Shown: in pieces, positions 7,225 through 13,438 of the stretch | Numbering within the stretch: position 1 is the stretch's first letter | Layout of the letters: every line of letters starts with the position of its first letter | From: Candidatus Gastranaerophilales bacterium | GTDB lineage: Bacteria; Cyanobacteriota; Vampirovibrionia; Gastranaerophilales; Gastranaerophilaceae | DNA: 13,438 bases | Assembly: GCA_947589525.1 (NCBI GenBank) | Contig: CANQAW010000025.1 | Span: 1 to 13,438, forward strand | Direction of reading: 5' to 3' | Program-made: the position numbers and the translations under genes | Notes under the pieces: model-generated | Database searches by the model: none | What the model was told of the DNA's origin: nothing | The model's input: only the letters and a program-made list of their open reading frames with translations

Positions 7225-9196
7225 GTAAAACCTTACATTTATTTAGTATACCTGATATAGAAAACTTGTCCAAATTTTTTTTGAACTCAAATAAGCCTTC
7301 TTTTGTTATGTATTTTAACATTTCATCATCAAAAAATGTAGGAGGCGCACTTTTGACATTAACGGGTAAACCCAGTTCATTAGCTCTGTATTGCTTATAA
7401 ACGCTTGTCAAGTATTTATTATAATCGTCATATAGTTCATCGGGCATGGGTTTTATTATATCGTATATTTTTTTATATTTGGTATCAAATTGAGTTATTT
7501 TTTTGGCTTTAATATCGTAAGGGATATGCTCGGTATCGGCAAAAGGATTAACTTCAACTCCTCTTATCTGCAATTCGCCGTATCCGACTTTATTTCCGTC
7601 AAACAGATATTCAACATTCATTTGGGCGGTTGCATATCCTGAAGGTTTAATTGCTTCATCGGGATTTAAACAAATCATTGTATCGGACTTAAATACAACC
7701 TGTGAATCACTTCCGAACATACAGCCTTTTGAAGCATCAAACTCGCCGGGGTCAATCTTTGCAACAAGAACCAAAGGTTCGTTATAAGCAGATTTATGCG
7801 CAAGTGCAATTCTTTCCAGCTGGCTTTTTGTAAAATAAGCAGAATCAACATCCCCGTAGTTTTCAAGATTTTTTATCTTGATTTCTTTATTTCTTATGGC
7901 ACTTTCAAGACGGGAAACAACTTTTTCGGTTTGCGCTTCTTTTAATCTGTTATATATATTCTTAGAATTAAGTTCAAAATATTTTTGCGCATTTTCGGAT
8001 AATTCCGCCCTGTCCGATGAAATATATTTAATAAAATCATCGTATGAGTATGCGCTATCGGCTAAATAATCTTCGATTTGTAATCTTGCTTCTTCAACTG
8101 ACAAGCTTGCAATTTGAACACGTGAACCGTAAGCATCACAAATAATGTCATAGCAGGACTGATTTGAGATTTCATTAAGATTGCCTTTTACTCTTGCCTT
8201 GGCAAGCTTTGTAAAAACGGAATCAGCGCCTTTTGTTCGGGCGGATATTTGTTCAACGCCTTCTACGTCAGCAAAAATATCTTCGGTTTGTTTTAAAACT
8301 CTTTGGTTGTTACAAGTATAACTTTTGCTTATATCTTCTGAGATATCGGATAATTGCGCAATAGAGTTTTTATCAAGCTTTTCAAATTGAGCTTGTCGTT
8401 TAATTAAAATTTTATTTTTGTTTGCGTAGCTAAAACCGTTTGTAATACCGCCCATAGCACCGCCCATAACCGACGAAGAAACAGATGTTGCAACAACGGC
8501 GGATAAAAACTCGTCGGTTTTAAAATCAATATCTTCATCAACCAGAGCATTTATGGTATAATCGCCTCCGCCCATAACGGCGCCTGATATTGCTCCGGAT
8601 TTTGCGCCTTGTTTAACGCCTTGAAATACTGCTTGTTTAAATGTATTTGAAGCAGTGTATTGAAAATTTAAAGGTGTGACATTCAGACCCATTGTTCCGA
8701 CGCTAACTGCACCGTCAAGAGCGCCCGATAAAAAATCTTTCGAAATTTCTTTTTTATTTAGCGCATCGCCTTTTAGCTCATTTGTCGCTCTGTCAAACAT
8801 TTTTAAAGCGCATTTAAATACACCGCCGACACAGCCCGCAGCGGCAATAGCGCCCAAAGATAAACCGCCCGTTAAAACTGCCGAGCCGACTACAAGCGAA
8901 GCAACGACACCTGTTGAAATACTTGAAAACAGGTTAATTGAATCAGCTTGTTTTTGCTCATAATTTTCCAAAAGCGCATTTGCTTCTTCATAAGAAATTT
9001 CACCGTTTATATACGCATTTATTGCTTCTTCACATTTTTTTGAGCTTGCGCCGATATTTGAAGAAGATTTAATACTATCCCAAATTGAAGTAAGTGCGCC
9101 GTTTTTGCTTTGTATGTTATTTAGCTTGCATTCAAGGTTTTTTGCATTGCTTAAATTACCTGAACTTGGCGCATTTAATTGAATATCGTTAGACAT
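7211..9196 (-). CDS. Polymorphic-toxin-like protein: Gly-rich hydrophobic N-terminal half, RelA/SpoT-fold C-terminal half
   Basis: A 661-residue protein without a signal peptide. Residues 1-90 are polar and helical. Residues 93-126, 195-212 and 232-253 are Gly/Ala-rich hydrophobic stretches (TGGLSLGAIAAAGCVGG, GAISGAVMGGG, SSVMGGAMGG) like the glycine-zipper modules ahead of toxin domains. From about 315 the sequence matches the RelA/SpoT nucleotidyltransferase fold: R320-T-K322 with S326 and K330 (nucleotide-binding R.K..S...K), D354 and R359 in CDAYGSRV (metal-binding D....R), G520-Y521, E541-L-Q-I-R545 (catalytic E), then E556-H557 and Y560. Enzymes of this fold move pyrophosphate from ATP onto a nucleotide (ppGpp or ppApp) or onto RNA. 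The GY motif is followed by Q/N where His is usual, and 167 residues separate D354 from Y521, far more than in housekeeping Rel, so an insertion lies between. No hydrolase, TGS or ACT domain is present, so it is not a housekeeping Rel. GGAGAG at 9204-9209 fixes the start. Confidence 0.7.
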   Translation of the reverse strand: MSNDIQLNAPSSGNLSNAKNLECKLNNIQSKNGALTSIWDSIKSSSNIGASSKKCEEAINAYINGEISYEEANALLENYEQKQADSINLFSSISTGVVASLVVGSAVLTGGLSLGAIAAAGCVGGVFKCALKMFDRATNELKGDALNKKEISKDFLSGALDGAVSVGTMGLNVTPLNFQYTASNTFKQAVFQGVKQGAKSGAISGAVMGGGDYTINALVDEDIDFKTDEFLSAVVATSVSSSVMGGAMGGITNGFSYANKNKILIKRQAQFEKLDKNSIAQLSDISEDISKSYTCNNQRVLKQTEDIFADVEGVEQISARTKGADSVFTKLAKARVKGNLNEISNQSCYDIICDAYGSRVQIASLSVEEARLQIEDYLADSAYSYDDFIKYISSDRAELSENAQKYFELNSKNIYNRLKEAQTEKVVSRLESAIRNKEIKIKNLENYGDVDSAYFTKSQLERIALAHKSAYNEPLVLVAKIDPGEFDASKGCMFGSDSQVVFKSDTMICLNPDEAIKPSGYATAQMNVEYLFDGNKVGYGELQIRGVEVNPFADTEHIPYDIKAKKITQFDTKYKKIYDIIKPMPDELYDDYNKYLTSVYKQYRANELGLPVNVKSAPPTFFDDEMLKYITKEGLFEFKKNLDKFSISGILNKCKVLHGQN

Positions 9197-9203
9197 TAAT
9201 ATA

Positions 9204-9236
9204 CTCTCCGTATATTAATAAAGTATATAAGGAGAG
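9204..9236 (-). promoter_or_regulatory. Hairpin that could mask the ribosome binding site of the toxin-like gene
   Basis: On the minus strand CTCTCC (9231-9236) pairs with GGAGAG (9204-9209), the ribosome binding site 7 nt before the ATG at 9196. After one mismatch a further 5 bp (TATAT with ATATA) close a 9-nt loop. In RNA the stem would hide the ribosome binding site, so translation could be conditional on temperature, a ligand or coupling. There is no T tract after it, so it is not a terminator. As DNA, the same inverted repeat could be an operator. Confidence 0.5.
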
Positions 9237-9269
9237 AAAAATTTATATATTTTTAGCTTTTGTAAAGTT

Positions 9270-9986
9270 TTATGTCTTTCGTGCAACCTTTTTATTAACT
9301 TTTGCTATAAATTCAACGGCATAGTTAGAAGGAAGCGCAAAACCGATACCGATATTTGAGCGATTATTGTCGGGATTATAAATAGATTGGTTTATTCCGA
9401 TTACTTCACCTTTTAAATTCAACAAAGGTCCGCCCGAACAACCGGGATTAATTGCTGCATCGGTTTGAATTTTATTTCGTTCATAGTCAATTCTTGAAAT
9501 TATACCAATGGTTAAAGTATCTTTAAATCCGAAAGGACATCCCAGCGCAAGAACTCTTTGTCCAACCTTAATTTCATCCGAATTTGCAAATTTTGCAAGC
9601 TGTAAGTCTTCCTTAGGCTCGATTTTAATTAAAGCCAAGTCGGTTTTGTTTTTAACCACTGCCAAAACGGAAGCCTTGTATGTCTTTCCGCTGTGTGTAG
9701 TTACTTGGATGCTTTTTGAGTCTTCAATTACGTGAGAACTTGTGAGAATAATTCCGTCTTTTGAAATAACGCATCCCGAACCGCCCGAAGTGCCTTTATC
9801 TATATCGGCTTCAATTGATACCGTTGCGGGCAAAATTTTTTCATATATACCGATATAGCTGTTTTCTTCCGGAGTAAAAATTGTTTGAGAGTTGACTTTT
9901 TGCGGGTTTAAAATTAATAACATAAAAGAAACGAAAAGAGAAAAAAGCACTTTTTTAAAAGTTTTTGTTTTATTAAACATATACAT
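9270..9986 (-). CDS. Exported HtrA/Deg-type trypsin-like serine protease lacking PDZ domains
   Basis: A 238-residue serine protease of the HtrA/Deg clan (S1C) acting outside the cytoplasm, likely in envelope protein quality control. Residues about 10-33 are a signal peptide or anchor. The catalytic triad is complete: H85 in LTSSHVIE, D116 in KTDLALIKIE, S184 in NPGCSGGPLLN. Other family marks are TSGGSGCVIS (66-75), VGQRVLALGCPFG (141-153) and the IGFALPS end (214-220). The usual NSGG is CSGG here, adding a Cys beside the nucleophile. The protein stops just after the protease domain, whereas DegP/HhoA relatives carry one or two PDZ domains, so it is a protease-only form; no frameshift remnant is seen downstream. 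AAGGA (9995-9999) 8 nt before the ATG supports the start. It lies 73 nt upstream of the toxin-like gene with no terminator between, so co-transcription is possible. Confidence 0.88.
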   Translation of the reverse strand: MYMFNKTKTFKKVLFSLFVSFMLLILNPQKVNSQTIFTPEENSYIGIYEKILPATVSIEADIDKGTSGGSGCVISKDGIILTSSHVIEDSKSIQVTTHSGKTYKASVLAVVKNKTDLALIKIEPKEDLQLAKFANSDEIKVGQRVLALGCPFGFKDTLTIGIISRIDYERNKIQTDAAINPGCSGGPLLNLKGEVIGINQSIYNPDNNRSNIGIGFALPSNYAVEFIAKVNKKVARKT

Positions 9987-10008
9987 TAGATTAGTCCTTC
10001 ATATTGAT

Positions 10009-10037
10009 GCTATATGATAATACAACAACCGCATCAA
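10009..10037 (-). promoter_or_regulatory. Candidate promoter of the HtrA-like protease gene
   Basis: On the minus strand TTGATG (10032-10037) and TATAGC (10009-10014) are 17 nt apart, each 4 of 6 to consensus. Transcription would begin near 10002, just ahead of the ribosome binding site. It lies back to back with the Ycf23 promoter in the same intergenic region. Confidence 0.4.
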
Positions 10038-10044
10038 AGTCACA

Positions 10045-10073
10045 TTGCCAATAATATCTAATTGTGATAAAAT
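10045..10073 (+). promoter_or_regulatory. Promoter of the Ycf23-family gene
   Basis: TTGCCA (10045-10050, 5 of 6 to consensus), a 17-nt spacer and TAAAAT (10068-10073, 5 of 6), preceded by TGA as an extended -10. Transcription would start near 10080, downstream of a GTG at 10064 that is in frame with the gene, so translation must start later (10103). Confidence 0.65.
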
Positions 10074-10102
10074 TCATTTGTAGTAATAAAAAGGAAATTA
10101 GA

Positions 10103-10885
10103 ATGGGAATTGAAGTTTTCAAAAAACATTTAAGAGAAAAAAGAGCGGTTAAAATAATTGCGGGAATTAACAATTATAATTTGGATAATGTGGCAAGCGT
10201 TTGCAGAGCGGCTCAAAAAGGACACGCAAGCGCAGTAGACATTGCTTGTGATAAAAAAGTGTATGACGTTGCACGCAAAAATACAAAATTGCCCGTTTTT
10301 GTTTCTTCCATTCACCCTTATGAATTGTTGAAAGCGGCTCAATGGGGTGCGGATGCAATTGAAATAGGAAATTTTGATGCATTATACAAAAAGAATATTA
10401 CCTTCAGCGCTTCCGAAGTATACAATATAGCGCTTGAAACACTTAGTTTAACAAGCAATTATGATATATTCACCTGTGTTACAATACCGGGGAATATTGA
10501 TATATCCGAACAAATTGAACTTGCTAAAAAGTTGGAATTAATAGGCGTTGACCTAATTCAAACAGAAGGTCTAAAGGAAACAACAACTTCTACAAATCCT
10601 TCGGCACATCTGGTAAACTATGCAAAAGCAACAATTGAAAATACATTGGAATTATCTCAACACGTTACCATTCCTATTATGAGCGCATCAGGTTTAAGCG
10701 AAAAAACAACTCCTCTTGCTTTCGCATCAGGCGCAAGCGCAGTCGGAGTCGGTTCGGCAGTAAATAAGCTTAATTCCGAAATTGCAATGTGCGCTTCGGT
10801 TATGGCAATTGTAGGTTCAATTTATCACAGAAACTCAATCAACAAAGAAATTGTTACCACAAAAAGAGAATTGTCAATTAACTAA
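10103..10885 (+). CDS. ycf23: Ycf23 / DUF561 family TIM-barrel protein
   Basis: A full-length 260-residue member of DUF561, known as Ycf23 in Cyanobacteria and red-lineage plastids; its reaction is not established. Family signatures in order: KIIAGINNYNLDNV (17-30), SAVDIACD (43-50), VFVSSIHPYE (65-74), GADAIEIGNFDALY (82-95), CVTIPGNID (125-133), GVDLIQTEG (148-156), IMSASGLSE (192-200) and GASAVGVGSAVNKLNSEIAM (210-229). These alternate as beta strands and phosphate-binding-like loops of a (beta/alpha)8 barrel, suggesting a phosphorylated small-molecule substrate. The open frame extends to a GTG at 10064, but the promoter overlaps that stretch and AAGGAAA (10091-10097) precedes the ATG at 10103, so I start there. 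It is monocistronic, with its own promoter and terminator, divergent from the protease gene. It is the main evidence for a cyanobacterial-sister lineage. Confidence 0.9.
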   Translation: MGIEVFKKHLREKRAVKIIAGINNYNLDNVASVCRAAQKGHASAVDIACDKKVYDVARKNTKLPVFVSSIHPYELLKAAQWGADAIEIGNFDALYKKNITFSASEVYNIALETLSLTSNYDIFTCVTIPGNIDISEQIELAKKLELIGVDLIQTEGLKETTTSTNPSAHLVNYAKATIENTLELSQHVTIPIMSASGLSEKTTPLAFASGASAVGVGSAVNKLNSEIAMCASVMAIVGSIYHRNSINKEIVTTKRELSIN

Positions 10886-10904
10886 AATAAAAAATAAAAA
10901 AATA

Positions 10905-10936
10905 AAAAAAAGCTCTTGGTAATCAAGAGCTTTTTT
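10905..10936 (+). terminator. Intrinsic terminator of the Ycf23-family gene
   Basis: A perfect stem AGCTCTTG (10911-10918) with CAAGAGCT (10924-10931) and a 5-nt loop, flanked by an A run (10904-10910) and a run of six T (10931-10936). It lies 19 nt after the stop codon. Confidence 0.9.
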
Positions 10937-10991
10937 GCTTTAATTAAAGAACAAACTTATTTTATTTTTAAAATAACAAGCGGAGAAAAAT

Positions 10992-11417
10992 ATGACTAAA
11001 AAAAATTTAAAAATTGCACTGATTTTTTGTTTTATATTAGCAATTACAGGCCATGAAGCTCTGGCCGTTAACTGGCTTGAAATCACAACTCCAAAGGGAA
11101 AAACGGCATATATTGATACCGACAGTATTACAAAAAAAGATAAATACTATTTTTATAATATAAAGTATAAAGAAGAACACAGAAAAACATATAAAATATT
11201 AACGGTGCAATCAGGTCTGCGCAACTCTTTCAGCGCAAGGCTGAAGCTTTATGATGAAAATGAATATGAAAAACTAAAAGGAGACTACGATAACATAACA
11301 AATTTAATGACCGAAAATCTCGAAGCTCCCGAGTTCGGTTCGATAATCCAATGTTGTCATAAAAAAGTTAAAGAACTGTCCCAAGAAAAAAATATACCCT
11401 ACATAACACTTGATTAA
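10992..11417 (+). CDS. Small exported protein, possibly surface-adhesin E-like
   Basis: A 141-residue protein with a clear signal peptide (basic start, hydrophobic core to about residue 19, A-L-A site giving cleavage after residue 25). The mature N-terminus, NWLEITTPKGKTAYIDTDSI (27-46) followed by YYFYNIKYK, resembles the W..v...g..yyiD..sI opening of small periplasmic surface-adhesin E-type domains; this is a weak resemblance, so treat it as hypothetical. The C-terminal part is charged and carries adjacent Cys121-Cys122. GGAGA (10982-10986) precedes the ATG by 5 nt. It follows the Ycf23 terminator, so it needs its own promoter in 10937-10980, which is AT-rich with no convincing match. The next gene begins 47 nt later on the same strand and may be co-transcribed. 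Confidence 0.75.
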   Translation: MTKKNLKIALIFCFILAITGHEALAVNWLEITTPKGKTAYIDTDSITKKDKYYFYNIKYKEEHRKTYKILTVQSGLRNSFSARLKLYDENEYEKLKGDYDNITNLMTENLEAPEFGSIIQCCHKKVKELSQEKNIPYITLD

Positions 11418-11464
11418 ACACCTTAAGGATATAAAATATAAGTAAATACTGAAAGCAGGTAATA

Positions 11465-13426
11465 ATGGTTAACAAATGCCCTAATTGCGGATGGGAATTT
11501 GGAGAATATGATTTTTTCTGTGCACGATGCGGTCAAAAAATCAATCAATTAACACAAGAAGAAAACGAAGACAGCAATAGTGAAAAATTAAACAATTCAA
11601 TGAATATATTTTTGCAAAATGCCGGCAAAAAGCAGGAATATTCAAATTTAAACAGAAAAAGCATATTTAATAATCACTTGGTAAGCTACAGTATTTTTAT
11701 ACTCGGGCTTTGCATAGCTTTTGCGCTTTCGCTTAACATTTACATATCAAGACAGCAGGAAAGCAAATTAAAACTGCAATATAAAAATATAATTTCAAAA
11801 CCGCAGTTAATACCCGAATTAAAAGAACCTCAAAATTACGAAGAACTTAAATACAATATTGAAAAAGTCGAACAGTTTCTGGTGCTTTATTTAAAATATT
11901 CAAAAGATGAAGCCGAAAAAAAAGAAAAAATTTTTTCAAACTACCTTGATGAATTAAATAAACTCCCGCACATTTCAACGGAAACAATGTCTGATGACGG
12001 AATTAAACAGTGCAGCGCAATACAATCAACACGTCAAACCATAATATGCGAAAAAAGAATAAAAAACTTATATAAAAATACGGCAATTCAAACCTACAGC
12101 GACAGAAACATCGTTTATCTGTATCCCGATATGAAATTTATAGAAAAAAAATACGCAAAATATTTGACAAAGCCAATGAGAAACTATTTGAAATTAAAAT
12201 CAAAATACTCAACTCCGACATCGGTCGGTCTAAACTTAAAAATCTCGCCCAAAAAGCTGGGTGACAAAATATATGATTGGGAAAAATGCGCTAATCATAC
12301 TACAAATTCATACATAAAAGAAAATGCGGAAAATATCATATATAACAATTTCAGAAAATTTATTTTTACTCCTGCAATATATGCGACAACTACTCACGAA
12401 ATGAAAAAAGAATTTAAAGATGCGTATATAGGCTATATACGCAAATATAAAAATTCAAACTTAACTCCCGTAATAATGAGTTATTTGGATAAGCAAAAAG
12501 GCTACAGCGAAGAAAACTTTAAAAACGACTATCCTTATAAAATATTTGAAAAAACTTTTGAAGAGAGCGTTGAAGAAAGTTCACTGCAGGATGTTTTCTC
12601 ACAATTAAGAAACAGTGCCTTTAAACAAACTCACAAAACAACCGATTTTAAATATGTGTACAACACCGTAACAAACAAGTGGAGTCCTTATGCAAAAAAT
12701 ACACAGCTGACGACGGTTGAATATATTATAAGCGAAATTGACAACAACGGCACAATTTCAATCTATAACAATGCGCTGTCTCTTTTTCAGGAGTTAAATA
12801 TCCCCAAATATACAAAATTAATACTTATAAATTCAGAATTATACTTGTTCAATAAAGACAGGCTGTCCATTTCAAAAATAAGCTTTACACCGAACGAATT
12901 TAAGATAAATTTAATGGGAAACAGCGACATAACTTCAATTTTCCCCGGAGTAAACGTGGTAAACATAGATAATTATACAAATTATAATATCTATCTGGAA
13001 AAAGATAACGCAAAAGAAAGTTTTATAATTATTTCAAAATATACGCAAGGATGGCAAAATTACTTTATAGAACCCGTTAAAGGACGGATAACAAACACAA
13101 TACTTCCCAATATGTTTATAGTTGACTCATTAAAAGATGTTGAAATAGCTTTCAAAACAAGCGAGTCAAATAATTCTCAAACGTCGGAATTTGCACCGAC
13201 ATACAGATTTACAATTCACACTTTGGGACAAAAACCGTCGGCGCAAGAAACGGAAAATAATATTGTACAATATGATGAAGCGACAAACGAACAAAATTCC
13301 AACCAGATATACAGCCCGATTTTTAAACCGAAAATAGGCGGAAATGATAATAAGCTATTTGAGGACAAACCTGACGAAGATTTGCTGAACGCGCCGCCTC
13401 CGCAGTTTGTACCCGCAGAAGAATAA
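11465..13426 (+). CDS. Zinc-ribbon, single-TM protein with a large probably extracytoplasmic domain
   Basis: No full-length family recognised. The 653-residue protein opens with a rubredoxin-like zinc ribbon (C5-P-N-C8 and C19-A-R-C22), then an acidic linker, one membrane segment at about 72-94, and some 560 residues beyond it. The topology (cytoplasmic zinc ribbon, TM, large outer part) resembles Firmicutes YvbJ/TcaA-type envelope proteins, but I see no specific sequence match beyond the ribbon. The segment after the membrane is helical and Lys/Glu-rich (about 95-190), the middle is mixed alpha/beta, and the last 70 or so residues are Pro/Asp/Glu/Asn-rich and probably disordered (ending APPPQFVPAEE). 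The start is set by the ribbon lying right at the N-terminus; the ribosome binding site is weak (CAGGT at 11456-11460). It may share a transcript with the small exported protein upstream. The stop is 12 nt from the window end. Confidence 0.75.
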   Translation: MVNKCPNCGWEFGEYDFFCARCGQKINQLTQEENEDSNSEKLNNSMNIFLQNAGKKQEYSNLNRKSIFNNHLVSYSIFILGLCIAFALSLNIYISRQQESKLKLQYKNIISKPQLIPELKEPQNYEELKYNIEKVEQFLVLYLKYSKDEAEKKEKIFSNYLDELNKLPHISTETMSDDGIKQCSAIQSTRQTIICEKRIKNLYKNTAIQTYSDRNIVYLYPDMKFIEKKYAKYLTKPMRNYLKLKSKYSTPTSVGLNLKISPKKLGDKIYDWEKCANHTTNSYIKENAENIIYNNFRKFIFTPAIYATTTHEMKKEFKDAYIGYIRKYKNSNLTPVIMSYLDKQKGYSEENFKNDYPYKIFEKTFEESVEESSLQDVFSQLRNSAFKQTHKTTDFKYVYNTVTNKWSPYAKNTQLTTVEYIISEIDNNGTISIYNNALSLFQELNIPKYTKLILINSELYLFNKDRLSISKISFTPNEFKINLMGNSDITSIFPGVNVVNIDNYTNYNIYLEKDNAKESFIIISKYTQGWQNYFIEPVKGRITNTILPNMFIVDSLKDVEIAFKTSESNNSQTSEFAPTYRFTIHTLGQKPSAQETENNIVQYDEATNEQNSNQIYSPIFKPKIGGNDNKLFEDKPDEDLLNAPPPQFVPAEE

Positions 13427-13438
13427 AATTAACGGCAG

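Noticed and set aside
8676..8963. 95-residue plus-strand open frame
   Set aside because: It is antisense to the Gly/Ala-rich part of the toxin-like gene, where codon composition leaves long stop-free antisense frames.
10064..10102. GTG start extending the Ycf23 protein by 13 residues
   Set aside because: The stretch overlaps the -10 element, family similarity begins at the ATG at 10103, and a ribosome binding site lies directly before that ATG.
11421..11428. 8-bp palindrome CCTTAAGG between the last two genes
   Set aside because: Too short to support an operator without a second copy or known regulator.

Overview
The window is AT-rich, with many A/T-ending codons and Asn/Lys-rich proteins. 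It best fits an uncultured member of the non-photosynthetic cyanobacterial sister lineage (Vampirovibrionia/Melainabacteria, probably Gastranaerophilales). The main clue is a full-length Ycf23/DUF561 protein at 10103-10885, a family typical of Cyanobacteria and red-lineage plastids, in a genome that otherwise reads like a gut anaerobe (a DUF4422-GT8 glycosyltransferase, low GC). The assignment is inference from protein families, not from a marker RNA; I see no rRNA, tRNA, CRISPR array or insertion sequence.

Layout. Left edge (1-973): two strong intrinsic terminators closing an upstream gene, a small secreted Gln/Glu-rich protein with its own extended -10 promoter, then another perfect hairpin terminator. 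974-2869 (+): a two-domain glycosyltransferase (DUF4422 + GT8). It converges on a long minus-strand block (9986 down to 2884). Read in the direction of transcription, that block holds a PDZ-less HtrA-like exported serine protease, a 661-residue toxin-like protein (Gly-rich hydrophobic N-terminal half and RelA/SpoT-like nucleotidyltransferase C-terminal half), a 144-residue protein whose start overlaps the toxin-like gene by 14 nt, a SIMPL/YggE-family envelope protein with its own promoter, and a tight three-gene operon encoding a membrane-anchored VWA protein with an intact MIDAS, a multi-pass membrane protein with a degenerate FHA domain, and a TonB/TolA-C-like anchored protein. A divergent promoter region (about 9987-10102) separates this block from the plus-strand Ycf23 gene, which ends in a clear terminator. 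Two further plus-strand genes follow: a small exported protein and a large zinc-ribbon/single-TM protein that ends 12 nt from the window edge.

How the genes may work together. Almost everything is envelope-directed: exported, anchored or surface-glycan related. The two units most worth attention are (i) the RelA/SpoT-fold toxin-like gene with its overlapping small partner, which looks like a polymorphic toxin plus candidate immunity pair and has a hairpin that could mask its ribosome binding site, and (ii) the VWA/FHA/TonB-C operon, which looks like an undescribed envelope complex. Promoters I can propose sit very close to their genes, giving leaders of roughly 5-25 nt, and they correct two start codons (SIMPL gene to 6732, Ycf23 gene to 10103).
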